From: Hsuehochloa calcarea
Lineage: Eukaryota > Streptophyta > Magnoliopsida > Poales > Poaceae
Reading direction: 5' to 3'
DNA length: 64,000 bases
Assembly: GCA_036346395.1 (NCBI GenBank)
Contig: CM070615.1
Span: 11,103,534 to 11,167,533 of the forward strand
In this document: positions 10,638 through 22,043 of the stretch, piece by piece
Position numbering within the stretch: the first letter of the stretch is position 1
How the letters are laid out: every line of letters begins with the position of its first letter
The notes under the pieces: model-generated
The model's input: only the letters and a program-made list of their open reading frames with translations
Told to the model about the DNA's origin: nothing
The model's database searches: none
Program-made: the position numbers and the translations under genes

Positions 10638-13600
10638 TGTCGGGACCCAAATATGCAAATCTGGACCCTCTGTGTATTCTGCACTAGTCCAGGATCACGC
10701 TAGTGCTCACAGTGTCAACATCGATGAAATATCACATCCATACAACGAATATAAGAATAAACGAGTACTTTGAATAACAAATAACTGTTGGGACCTTATG
10801 GTCGAGTTTTACATTTATTAAGCCATTCAAGGCTGACAATAAGAGAATAAACTGCAATGAAACGAAATAAACTCCGTGGCTCCCATCAATTTACCACAGT
10901 GCAATCGATCGATCAAGACCCTAACGCTCAACCTTCAGAGAACTCTTCTTCAAAAGCAAAGTGACGACTCCTCCACTTCATTGATTTGTTTAGCAAGAGT
11001 GAGTACACACCGCATCATGCAAGCCATACCACAGAATGCATTTATACATGATGGCTTATTCCAAAGAAATGGCTTCTGTGGTTATTTTGCAGAAATGCAA
11101 CATTTGCAATTGAATACAAGTAATAGATTGAAAACATAATTCAAAACAAATAGACAATAATAAGTTAACAATTGATTTCACAAAGTACACATAGTCTAAT
11201 CAAGTTCTTTCACACAGCTGAACAAGTAATCTCACACAGCTGACCCTTCCCAATTGTTTTATGAAAAATCTACCCCTCGTGTGAAATTCCCGAGCATGTC
11301 CATAACCGAGGACGCGGCTATTCGAATAGATTGATTTAAACACTCTGCAGAGTTTGTACACTTTACCCACACGATACAATCAGTGTAGCGATCACTGACC
11401 ATAACAAAACCTTTCAGAGACTTCATCTCAAACAATGACACTCCTGGTGTGCTTTATCGCGCCAATTTGTACACACACCCTTGGAACGACACACACCATT
11501 GGACAGGATGCAATGAACCGTCCGCGATGTGACATATCACACCTCCAAACCCATCACACAGCCTTAAATACAACCCGAGTTGTCAATGTCAAGACTCCAT
11601 AACTTACTAAGTCGCCCGGCCCATACTAGGCATGTGGTCGCACAAGAAGGCCCATTCAATGGCGCACAAAGTTAAGTCCTTAATTGACTAAGGCAAGACT
11701 TCCAGTTTTAACCCAAATCACAAAGTTTATATCACACAGTTCCACCATTCACACAAAATCCACCACTTGCCTCAGTCCAAATCTTTTCCCACCCTGTTGA
11801 TTAAGTGCAACACATGCCATCAACGAGTAACAAAGACACAAAGACACACAGTTTCATCACAGTTCCATAATCACTTAGTCAAGTTTATAATTGCAACTCT
11901 CACATGAAATGATGACTCGTGGCATGGCTAAGCAGTCTAATCGTATCTAACCAACCCACGTTGGTGCTACGATAATACCAACTAATAATTAACCAACCTA
12001 GGGTGACAAAAGATCATGGCATATAATAGACAATGTGGCATAACAATTTGGATTAATAACTATCCCAAAAGCATTTAAATAAATACTTGAAATAGAATGC
12101 AACACATCGAAACAAAGTATTTTGAAAACTGGGTTCAATATGATCAAAGGTATAACTTGCCTTGGAATAGATCTAGATATTGGTCTTGGTCTTGAGGTGC
12201 TCCTTCTTCTGCAAAATTCCCCGAAGTATCGACGTCTACTCGCAAACGTGACAAAAGAAACAAAACAAATAAATAACAGAGGCAAAACAAACTCCAAAAA
12301 ACAAATAAAATTCACCATTAAATAGATCTTAATTTTATATGAATTTACAAATTTGAATGGGCTCAATTGGACTTCGGATGTAAAAGATATGGGCTTTGGA
12401 AGATTTGAAAATCAATTAAACCCTAATTTGGATTTTCTTGAATTTCCCGAATTATTTTTATAAAGGAAATTCGGATTATTGCGCAATGCTTGCGTCAGCC
12501 GAGAATTTCCGGAAAAAGGAATTAAATTTAAATTAAAATCGACAGTGGGACCCATCGTTACCTCTACCACGGTGGACCAAATCCACCGAGCCGAGGGTGA
12601 GGGGTGGCGTTGGACTGTGCCACGTGGTTGTGACACGCAGGCGCCACACGGGACAGGGGAGCTGAGATGGCGCTGGCGTGGACGCTGACTTTGGCTGCGA
12701 TTCAAAGACGGAGCACGAGGAGCTCCGCCGAGAGTCGCCGGCGGCGGCGACGGCGAACGGCGCCGGCGGCGGCCAAGACAAAATGGATTATGGAGTGTGG
12801 CGCACTTCTTTGGGAGGCGGCGAGGCCCGGGCGGCGACGGCTTACCGGCGGTAGCGAAGGGGCGGCGGCGGTGACGGGGAGGCTTTTGTCGGATGAGCCG
12901 GCAACGGTGGTGGGGGCGTCGGTGACCGAGGGCGAGGGTGGCGACGTGAAGCCCGGGATATTGCGATCACAACGGCGGCGGTTGCTCGGCCAACGAGGGT
13001 CAGGCGATGGAGAATTTCAGCGGCGATGGAGGTTCGCCGACGGGTTCTTCGGCAATGCCGCAAGAACGAGACGAGGGCGAGGACGGCAACTCGGGGGTTC
13101 TGGAGGAGGAGAGAGAGGCGAAGAGATCGGCGGGCTCGGGGGCCTTTTATAGCCGAGGACGGGGAGTCCCGAGCGGAACGGCGGCGGCGGCGCGCGAAGG
13201 GCGGAGGCGGGCGCGGGGAGTTCGGGACGAAGACGACGCCTGAAGTAGCGTCGGCGCGGTCCACCGGTCGCGAGCAAGCAAGGGCGGAAGCGCGGCGGCG
13301 GCAGCCGAGCGATGGAGATCCCGCGGCCGAGAGCAAGCGAGGGCGTCTTGCAACTGGGCAGCGTCGGCGATCAGCTGAAGGGGGACACGCGCGGTGATCC
13401 AAGGCGCAAGCGGGAATGGGTCATGGAGTTGGGCGGATTGGAATAGTGGATCGGTTTCGCCCGCCATCGCTCCGAGGAAAACAAATAGATTTTTCTTTTA
13501 AATAAATCCAAAAATGCAAATAGCAATTAGAAAATAGCAAATGACTTTGGAAAAATTCCAGAAAATTCCATAAAATATATCCAAGCATATAGAATCTAAA

Positions 13601-13768
13601 TAAAATAGTTTTGACAATTGTTGATGTTGGGATTAAGCTCATTAAATCAATTTGTCCTTAAAGTCCATATTAAGCTTTTTAAATTAATATTCAATAAATC
13701 CAAATGGTGAATTTTCTTGCTACCATTATTTAAAAGATTTTTAAAACTCTGAAATTTCGGATGTTACA
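10638..13768 (-). repeat. Solo LTR, 3.13 kb, inserted in copia gag (TSD CTTCT)
   Basis: It starts TGTCGGGACCC and ends GGATGTTACA, flanked by CTTCT at 10633-10637 and 13769-13773. No protein domain, PBS or paired LTR is visible, so it is a solo LTR, probably of a gypsy element, with TGTAACATCC as its 5' end on the minus strand. The 12590-13460 part is very GC-rich (CGGCGG-type runs) and holds overlapping open frames on both strands, which are compositional artefacts and not genes. Confidence 0.87.
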
Positions 13769-14656
13769 CTTCTTCTCCTCCTTGCCCTTCAGCGGGCACC
13801 TGGAGCAAATGTGGTTTGGCTCACCATATTCAAAGCATGTGATAGGTCCACCTCTCCTCCTGTTTCTCGCCTTGTTGTAAGCTCTCGTGAATTTGGTGGA
13901 TAGGAGGGCTAAATCATCTTCAGGTAGTTTCTCAAGTTGCTCATCGCTCAAAGAATGCAAAGCTAATAAAGAAAAACCCGATGAGCTAACATCCAAAGAA
14001 TCAGAAGAGCTACCCTTAGATTGGTCGACCACTAAAGCCATCGAGACTCTGTCTTGGGGAGACACGAGATAAAATCAATCTCATGCGTCTTCAACCTCGA
14101 GTATAGCTTATCTATGGTAAGCTCACGCATGACAGTGTTGTCATTTATAGATGTGATTTTCATCCCCCCAGACTTTCACATCAAGAGCACCCAAAAACTG
14201 GCGTGCATTCTCTGACTCAAAAAACAAGTCAACAGCGCGGAGATCATGAAAAATCTTGGAGAACATTCCCCACAGCTCATCTAACGACTCACCAAGTCTT
14301 TGCTTGATCTTGGAGTATATTTTATTAAGTTGGTTCTATCTCACTTCCTTGATCGCAGTGGAGCCCTCGTGACAATCACAACGAGTCCGCCAGATCTCAT
14401 GAGCAGACCGCAAATGAGCGACACGCTCAAACTCCGATCGACTAAGGTCTTGGATTAAAAAATTCTGAGCCTTGCTGTTGGCCTCCACATCTCGAGTGAT
14501 CACATCGTCATCGGCTGGCACGACATAAGGATTTTTTACCTTAAGCCAAATTGCGTGGCCTTGAGCCTCGATGTAGGCCTGCATTCGGGCCTTCCAATAA
14601 GCAAAATCAACTCCATCAAAAATATATAGTTTGGTTGAATACTTGTCAGTCGCCAT
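13769..14656 (-). pseudogene. Copia gag N-terminal segment, copy 2
   Basis: Starts at the CAT/ATG at 14654-14656 with MATDKYSTKLYIFDG and keeps the Trp codon that is mutated in copy 1. The frame meets a TAG about 106 codons in, where the sibling copies have CAG. The zinc knuckle region reads CFEYGEPNH, so the second knuckle Cys is Tyr. The knuckle is directly followed by the solo LTR boundary. Confidence 0.88.
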
Positions 14657-14700
14657 GGCTACAAAAACCGGTTAAGATCTATGAGAAGAGCTAACTGGAC

Positions 14701-14710
14701 TCTGATACCA
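14701..14710 (-). other. Primer binding site of copia copy 2
   Basis: TGGTATCAGA on the minus strand, just inside the 5' LTR. The next bases are GTCC instead of GC, so the last two bases of the consensus site are altered. Confidence 0.75.
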
Positions 14711-14712
14711 CT

Positions 14713-16538
14713 TGTAGGACCGTAAAGGCGACTAGAGGGGGGTGAATAGGCGCTTTCTCGATTTTTCGCCTTAATCAAATTCAACACGCACTTTTCTCCT
14801 CTAGCTATGAAAGCTAAGAAGATCAGTAAATGCACAGAGGAAGTCTTGTGCTGAATCCGATTACCCCCTTAACCACAAGACTCAATAATGGAGAATTGAT
14901 CTCACTGGGCCGGTCGGACCGGTGTAGAGCTGGCGGTCTGACTGCTTGGCGGTCGGACCAGCGACCAATTGGTGGTCTGACTGTCGGGCGGTCGGATCGT
15001 CGGTAAAAAATCGGTCAGACCGATTTAGTCCAGAGGCAACGCACAATGCCCAAATCCAAAACGAAAATTGGTCCAACTTTTGATTCAACCAATGAAACTT
15101 GACCAAATTTAGAGCACACCTCTCTAAGGATATCTGAGACCTATTTCTAGCGACGATTGTCCAGATCCACTTCAAAGAATCGATCTCTTTAGGTTTTACC
15201 AAAGAAGTGTTTAAAACCTAGAAATATCAAAATCTTGATCGAAAACTTGCTTGTGGGGGATTGATGATCTAGATGATTCTAGGAGTATTCCCACACGTCA
15301 TAGCAAGGTAAAATCGGTCAAGAGACCAAGCATAAACACCCGGATCAAGGAAGCACCAAAATCATCAAAAGAGAGAAGAAAACATATGAGACTTCATTCT
15401 TGAACAAACATCCAAAGATTGATTGATTGGAGATGTTGCTTGTCAAAGCCACTCCCTCAAGGAGGACAAGAGCTCAATCAAAGAGCACACAACAAATTTC
15501 TCTCCAAACCCTAGCCTCTCCTCTCCTCTCTAAACCCTAGAAAGGTTGGAGTTTTTCCAAATGATTGCTTCTTGGTCCCTTTTCCATCTCTCCCTTTCTA
15601 TTTATAGGAAGGCCTAGGGTTTCTCTTATGGGCTCCTATTAAGGCCCAACACATATGGGATATACACACACACATCTGTTGAAGCAATCGCCTGCTTCAC
15701 CACGTGTAGGTTGATCAGCGGCTCTCATCATGTCGGCAAGTCTCTCCCGTCTGAATCCCATCGGAACCTCCAAGGCACTTGCACCGACCCCGCTTGATCC
15801 AACCAGCTGCAACGAACTGCCTGTTCGAACCATCTTGTCCATTCTGCACCTTGCTTGAGTCACACGACCTCACCCGGCATCCATGATCGTTCTGGACCTC
15901 AACTCTCCAAGCTTAGTCCCGATTCTCCTCACCGTTGACGTCGTTGACCTGCAAGCCACCGGCACAGCAATAGACAAAGAAATCATCTCCGGGAACAAGT
16001 TCTTCACTACTTGACCCACATTAGTTCAACAATGCAATATGCAACAATAAAGCATTGAAACTCATGCATTAAACACAACGAAAACACAACAATGCCAAAA
16101 TGGCCGAAGTCCAAGTGGAAGCTGGTCGGACCGATTTCCCAGAGGTCGGACCGATTCCAAAACGATGGTCGGACCGCCCCAAAAGACTTAGCCAAATTTT
16201 AACTTGAAAATCCGCAAGCTCTCTGGAATTTTCCAATGGATAGAACTTTTGACTGTGAGCTGCAAAAATTATGTGACCACATCTAGGAGACTCCCCTCTC
16301 ATGCCTACACAACTTATTTTTAGCCAAGCCCCAAACTCCATCATCAACTGTGGCCGGTCGGACCGGGAAGCATTGCCGGTCGATGCCACACACGGGCGAT
16401 CGGCCGGCTTGGCGATCGGACCGCCATCGACTGACAAAGATCAAGTTTTCCGAAAATGCGAGATTCGTCAAACCAACAACGCCATTGCCAATTGACTCAT
16501 CACTCTAAGATCATGCACATATCTCCACGATATCCACA
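14713..16538 (-). repeat. 5' LTR of copia copy 2 (chimeric after inversion)
   Basis: 1826 bp, from TGTAGGACC to GATATCCACA in plus coordinates, the reverse complement of the LTR type at 351-2159. It carries the two palindrome clusters (GGTCGGACC forms) at about 14915-15025 and 16125-16440. The flanking bases on the right are ATTGG; no matching duplication exists at 10019-10023, consistent with the rearrangement. Confidence 0.9.
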
Positions 16539-16706
16539 ATTGGATTCAGTAATTGTTCCTATTATTGTTTTGGGACAGTCATGTTCTTCTTTTAGATGAG
16601 TCTTGTGTAAATTTTTTCGTTTCATAGTTGTATGTTTGTTTTAGTAGTGGTATCTTGGCTTCCGAATAGCTGTGGTGTTACTGATCAATACAATCGTGAT
16701 AGCCGA

Positions 16707-16960
16707 CTATTTTAGCTAGAGCATACAAATAAGTATACAATGGTAAGTCTAGACTTACGAGTCTAAGACATGATTATGTGAGGAAATTAATCAAGGATGG
16801 AATAATTTCTTTATTATTTGTGAGAACAAATGTTAATCTTCTTGATCTCTTTACTAAACCTCTCACAAGAGACTTGGTAAAAAGACTTCCTTGGGAATGG
16901 GACTTAAACTCAATAATAAATCCATTAACAATGGCAACCCAACTTACCACTAGTAATTAA
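16707..16960 (+). pseudogene. Copia RNase H C-terminus of a third, different copia element
   Basis: The translation has the copia signature near the pol end: SLRHDYVRKLIKDG, then LDLFTKPLTRDLV. The upstream side has a stop near 16719 and does not extend into recognisable RT. It is the 3' remnant of an element whose PPT and LTR follow at 17444 and 17455. The 168 bases between the preceding LTR and this fragment (16539-16706) hold nothing I recognise. Confidence 0.8.
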
Positions 16961-17443
16961 CTAGTTTTACGGTTCAAAGGGTAACAACAAGTTGTGATGT
17001 GGATGATTCAACATTTATATAATTGTAAAATGTTGGCTGTTACAGTTTGAGGGTTGAGTATTTTTATTCTTAATGAGATTCAGTCGTTGAGGACAAGTAT
17101 TTGTAAGTAACAGAGAAACTGAAAGAATTTCGCCTCTATGAAAAATGAGATGGTGCCGTCTCTAAATGGGAGTAGAGTTTCTCTGATAATTTTTTCATGA
17201 ATATAGGATGAGCACATGGCCATTAATAGTGCTAAGTGTGTTTTTGTGGGCAGAACGTTGTAAAGAATATGTGTAATGCATGACCGGTTTTTATATAAGG
17301 AATAATTGGTTCAAAGCTTTTATGCTACCCTTAATTTCATCAAAACTTTGTTGTGTATTTACTAAGGTTATGTTCAAATCGAAAGACACCTAACTATATT
17401 AATATTCTTTTATTAACGTATATTAACTTGTTTATTTTAAAAC

Positions 17444-17454
17444 AAGTGGGGGAT
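17444..17454 (+). other. Polypurine tract of the third copia element
   Basis: AAGTGGGGGAT lies immediately before the TGTTGG start of the LTR, the usual position of the plus-strand primer. Confidence 0.75.
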
Positions 17455-17768
17455 TGTTGGAAGTTATTTTCATACAACAAGTTGTGTCTCTTCATGAAAG
17501 GATGCATTCGAATAGTCGTGTCTCTTTATTTCGCATCTTTTCACAGGAGGGTGCATTCGAAGAGTCGCGTCTCTTCATTTCGCATCCTTTCAAACTCTAT
17601 ATAGGGAGACGCCTTTTAGATTTTGAATGACACTTCATAATCACATTCTCTTATCCTACTAGCTTATTTGCATTAGACCCTCCAAGCATTTTAACAAGGT
17701 GCAAATAATCGCTTTAGAAAAGCACTTCTCGCGTGATTCAAGCCTTCTAGTCCACAAAATTCCCAACA
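17455..17768 (+). repeat. 3' LTR of a short-LTR copia element
   Basis: 314 bp from TGTTGGAAGTT to ATTCCCAACA, with inverted TGTTGG/CCAACA ends and a TATA-like CTATATAGG near 17596. It contains two near-repeats of a stretch around GAGTCGTGTCTCTTCATTTCGCAT. It follows the PPT and RNase H fragment, so it is a 3' LTR; the 5' part of the element is not in the window. Confidence 0.75.
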
Positions 17769-18078
17769 CCGCCTTGGCCGCCGCCTTCTCTCCCCTGCCT
17801 TGTTCTCTGCAACAGGCTGCACAGGGCAGCTGTAGCACCGGCGGCGAGTGGCGTAGCAAGGACAGCAGAGGCGACAGCAGCGGGCCAGGCGGCGGCGCTA
17901 AGGGCAATGCCAGTAGAAACAGCCAGGGCACAACGGTTAATGGCTGCGAGCTAGGGTTTAGCGACGGCGCGCACGCTAAGACGGTTTGGGCCTAACCCAC
18001 CGAGACAGTTTCGGCAGATCAGAGCCTGGGTCAGTCTGACCGGTCCAGCCGAGGCCCCTTTGAAAACAGGGTATTACA
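17769..18078. other. GC-rich unassigned segment ending like an LTR
   Basis: About 310 bases rich in GGCGGC and GCGACAGC, ending GGGTATTACA, a typical terminus of grass gypsy LTRs. It may be a piece of an LTR in which the preceding copia element landed, but I see no second copy or duplication to prove it. Confidence 0.35.
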
Positions 18079-19265
18079 CTAACCGACCAGGTTGTTAGAT
18101 GTTAATCCATGCATGTCCAAAATTAATTATTGGCCATCATTTCGTGCCGACAACTCACTCATATATATTATCATTTGTTGAGAGAGAACATGAATACTCT
18201 CATTCTTCTATATGCGAGTAAATAATATTGCCGTTGGTGATCCGCTCTAGGAAGATGCAATTTTCAGGAGCATATATAGATAACTAGCTAATACGGTAAA
18301 ATTTAGTCTTCTCCAAAAGAGAAGGTTTGATACTTTCTTCAATAATTGACTTCTTTGACAAATCAGGAAAGGTAAATGCTGATACCCTTCGTGTTCGTCT
18401 TAACCATGAACTGCCTTGACGATAAGAGGTAGTAGTTTTTTTCTTAATATATGCCATAAATTCTAGACATAATACATCGAACCACAGGAATTTGCATGAT
18501 TTCTTTTACATTATTTTTTTAAAGGCATCTAGACTAATGTTTTGTTCAATCCCAAATTAAATTAATTTTCGTTGCAGTAGCTCTTCGTTACAACAATATG
18601 AGCCATGACTAGCTAACTAACCGTGGGAGGTACATTTATGTGATTTTTTTCATTTGGTGGGGTGGAATTGACACACATGCTAACTGTAGATTAGGTACCT
18701 ATCTCTTTTTTTAAAAAAAAAAAATTGTATTCTAGTCGATTGCATATGTGGAGAGGACTAAAAATAAAATTAGGGCCAACGAATCGAAAGATACACGACA
18801 CAATTTAAATCATATATAGCCTTCTAGAAGGCGCAAAGCAAAACTTTACGGTGCAACAGGGTAAGTCCTACAGGGCCTCTTCGTACAAAGATCGAATCTT
18901 AGCTAGGTCCAGTTAATAATGCAGTGCACGCACATGTCTAAATTATCAGGGCGATCCTGCCTTTTGCTAAAGTTGTTTCCATCTCACAGGTTACATCTGC
19001 TAAGCATCAGTTGCCCATGCATGTGCGCTACACAAATTTCCTGCGTTCACACGCATCTCATTTTTTTTTTGCCCCCCTCTTCTTCTTTTCAGGGTACATT
19101 GAACCTGGAAAATTCCCATTTAGGTATAAACTTGGAAATCAATCTCATGTTTGGTTGTTCTAAAAACAATCTCGTGTTTCGTTAAATTTGTCGATGTAAA
19201 ATAGGTTAGTGATTTTGACCGTTAAGCATGCATGTGACAAAAACTTATACCATATAATCTTATTA
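18079..19265. other. Unassigned intergenic sequence
   Basis: AT-rich, no open frame with family similarity, no TIR or LTR end that I can pair. An A-tract at about 18713-18723 and a T-tract at 19060-19069 are the only low-complexity runs. Confidence 0.4.
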
Positions 19266-19520
19266 CCCCTCCGTTCGCGATAGAAGTCGAAGCCCACCGT
19301 ACACACGGACCAAACATTTAATATAAAAAATTAATATCATTGGACCATAAAGACCCATATTAAAGGAAATACTACAACTACCTAACCACTTTTATGCATT
19401 AATTAAAGCAAAGGTATAGAGTGGAAATATTGCAATAACTACATTTTAATTCCCTTAATGAACTTACATTGTGGACACTAGCTTCCCAATGGAATTGACA
19501 TATATTGCCGGAAGGAGGGG
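19266..19520. mobile_element. Stowaway-type MITE
   Basis: 255 bp bounded by CCCCTCCGTTC and the inverted counterpart GGAAGGAGGGG, with TA directly on both sides (19264-19265 and 19521-19522). The TIR resembles the CTCCCTCCGT core of grass Stowaway elements, which duplicate TA. It has no coding capacity. Confidence 0.7.
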
Positions 19521-20136
19521 TACATTATTAAAACAAAGGAAAAAAAGAAGACATCACGTTCACTCTCATGAGCTAAAATTACCATGTTGATTGTAGGAAA
19601 AAAGATAATGATCTATATCACTTACTTTGGTGGGTTAGACTTGAATAACGAAACACTACACCATGACATAGTATTAAGGGCAATAATCTGCTGGGAAAAA
19701 TGGGGTGAGAGGTAAATTATGTGCCGACAATATCTTAAAGTTTACAGGTCCTATCTGTCGGAAATAAAAAATGTCAAGGGTAACTTGTATGCTGACTATG
19801 TTTTTGTATTAGCCATAAATTATCTACCCCGAAAACGCCAACTGGTCAACATATTAGTCGGGGATTCACCGCACTTTGGAAGGGAAACATGCACAGTGTG
19901 AGTGCGGGAAGGTGAAAAATTAGACAAAGCGAGACCTATAAGCGGAAGATCAAAATTAAGAAGAGCTGCCCATGAAACCTTACCCCAAATGTATCTACTA
20001 GTAGCCACTTCTTCCACAAGACAATCCCGAAATCTGTCTTCCCGTCACCCACCTCCTCGCCACCTCTTGCGACACCACCGGCCATCCTCCCGTGCCTCCC
20101 TGATCCAGTTATCCCTCCTACCAGCGCCACCCTTCT

Positions 20137-20255
20137 CCTGAGCTCTCCTTCCTCCTAGCTCCACCCTCCTCCGCAGCTCTCCCTCCTCCAAGCACGACCC
20201 TCCTCCTCAGCTCTCCCTCCTCCCAGCACCACCCTCCTTCTCAGCTCTCCCTTGA
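20137..20255. repeat. Short tandem repeat, unit about 35 bp
   Basis: Three to four imperfect copies of a CT-rich unit built on CAGCTCTCCCTCCTCC followed by AGCACCACCCTCCT. It lies in the left arm of the 5.5-kb CACTA element. Confidence 0.75.
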
Positions 20256-20281
20256 CCTGCAACTCCCTATACGCCAACCCC

Positions 20282-21787
20282 CACTACTGCCGAAAAGGTT
20301 ATCACAAACGGTTCGAAAATGTCATCACAGATGGTTTCCAGAACCATTTGTCTTTATGGGTCAGTAATAACTTGATGTTATCATAGACGGGTTTTCAACC
20401 ATCTATGATAACCCTTATCATAGACGGTTTAGAACCCAGAATCGTCTATGATAGTTAATTATCACAGATTGTTCGTAGCAAAAACCGTCTATGATGGTCG
20501 ACTATCACAGACAGTTTTTGCTACGAGCCATCTATGAAGGATATATGCAGGACAAAAAAAATGGTGCGTCCGCACTACGAAGCGCCCCCTCACCACCGGC
20601 TGCAGCCTGAACTCCACTGGCATGCTGTCTTTTGTGTTCCACAACGTCAGCTCCCCATTCGCCCTCCCTGGCTCCATCCGAACCACCACCTCTCCCTTTC
20701 TTAGAGGCTAATGGGAAGACCAAAAGCACCACAAGGGAACACATTTCAGACCCTAGGAATAGTAGCAAAGAAATCAAACAATGGAAAAAGTGGAATGGAG
20801 AGATTAATGAGAGGAATGAGCTCACCATGGTCTTAGGAGCGTCGATCTAGATGCGGCCAGGTCGGCCCTAGATGGAGACACGGCCGAGGAGTGCGGGCTC
20901 AGGGAGTGGAGAGCAGCCTCCACAGCGAGCTCACTACAACGCCATGGGATCGGATGAGAGATCGCCGCAGTGCCTCTAGGATGGTCGACCACAGGGGAGA
21001 AGAGGCGGGGGTGAGACGGGAATGTGGGATTGAGGAGGAAGAGGAAGGGGCGGCAAGGTGGGGAGGTGGAGGGATGTTAGGAGGGTGGTGTGTGATGTTC
21101 GATATTGAGAGAATGAACGAGCGAGACAGGGATCATGGGGAAGATGCTGCGGATTGATGATGTGGCGGGAGCTCAGATTGGTGGGTGGGTTACCACAGAT
21201 AGTTTTTAATACAAACCGCCTGTGATGAGCTAATATCATAGATGGTTAATATTAAAAACCGTCTGTGACTCCCTGATTTTACCATAACTTGGACACACAC
21301 AAAAATGTCTAGCTCCCTGATTTTACCATGACTTGGACTCATATTTCTATGTGCGTCCAAGTCATGGTGAAATTAGGAAGTTAGACATTTCTGTGTGTGT
21401 CCAAGTCACGATAAAATCACATAGTAAGGAATATATATAGGTAAGCATCCAAATCATGGTAAAATCATGGAGTCAGATAAAACCGCAGAGTAAGGAATAT
21501 AGGTAGGCGTCGAAGTCATGATAAAACCGCAAAGTTAGGCATTTATATGTGCGTCCAAGTTTTGGTAAAACCACATAGTCAGATAAAATCGGGAGATACT
21601 TATCACAAATGACATTTAATACAAACAGTTCGTGATGTATGATATTAGCTCATCACAGACAGTTATTAGCGTATACAGTAATAAAGACGATCGCACTGGT
21701 GAAACCATCTGTGGTTTCCATTAACACTGGCGGTTTTAGAAAACTGTCAGCGATGAGGCATCCAGCATTTACCTTTTTGTAGTAGTG
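20282..21787. mobile_element. CACTA element A, non-autonomous
   Basis: Starts CACTACTGCCGAAAAGG and ends CCTTTTTGTAGTAGTG. Copies of the ACAGACGGTT/AACCGTCTGTGAT subterminal motif, several mutated, occur at 20295-20545, 21190-21275 and 21600-21760. The middle has a GC-rich block (20640-21180) without recognised domains and a minisatellite at 21270-21595. The three flanking bases are CCC and GGC, so there is no target duplication and one end may belong to a different insertion. Confidence 0.65.
21270..21595. repeat. Degenerate minisatellite around AAGTCATGGTAAAATCA
   Basis: Eight or so imperfect copies, in both orientations, of a 35-45 base unit whose core is AAGTCATGGTAAAATCA followed by GAGTTAGGCAT. 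The same core is repeated at 28905-29165 in another CACTA element. Confidence 0.75.
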
Positions 21788-22043
21788 GGCCCCCTCTGCA
21801 CCCTCTGTCTTTGGGAACACAGTGAATGGCTTGAAAGAAGAAGCACATTTGTAAACTTCTTGGCTCTCCCTTGTTCGTCACCTACATTTCAGGTGAAGCG
21901 GGTCACCCCTTGTTCTTCCTCTCTCTTGCATGTCAAATGTTTGTTTTTTTTGTCAAAACAAACTCTATTATGGTTCCGAATCTAACATCTATTATTTTTT
22001 GACTGCAGTGCAAGAAAGATTGCTTGCTCTAGAAGCTCTAACT

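Larger units (their letters stand above)
10024..16538 (-). mobile_element. Sirevirus-like copia element, copy 2, internally deleted
   Basis: A minus-strand element of the same family as copy 1. Its 5' LTR is at 14713-16538, the PBS at 14701-14710, gag from 14656 leftward, and an 82-bp stub of the 3' LTR at 10024-10105. All of pol, and most of the 3' LTR, is missing. A solo LTR (10638-13768) sits in its gag. The five bases before its left end, TCTTG, are the reverse complement of CAAGA in front of the LTR at 351, which points to a past inversion rather than two independent insertions. Confidence 0.85.

Noticed and set aside
12667..13402. Overlapping open frames on both strands, Arg/Pro/Gly-rich
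   Set aside because: They reflect the GC-rich CGGCGG composition of the solo LTR at 10638-13768; no domain is present.
10024..16538. Copia copy 2 as a simple insertion with its own direct TSD
   Set aside because: TCTTG on the left and ATTGG on the right do not match; the complementary CAAGA at 346-350 explains the left flank better through an inversion.
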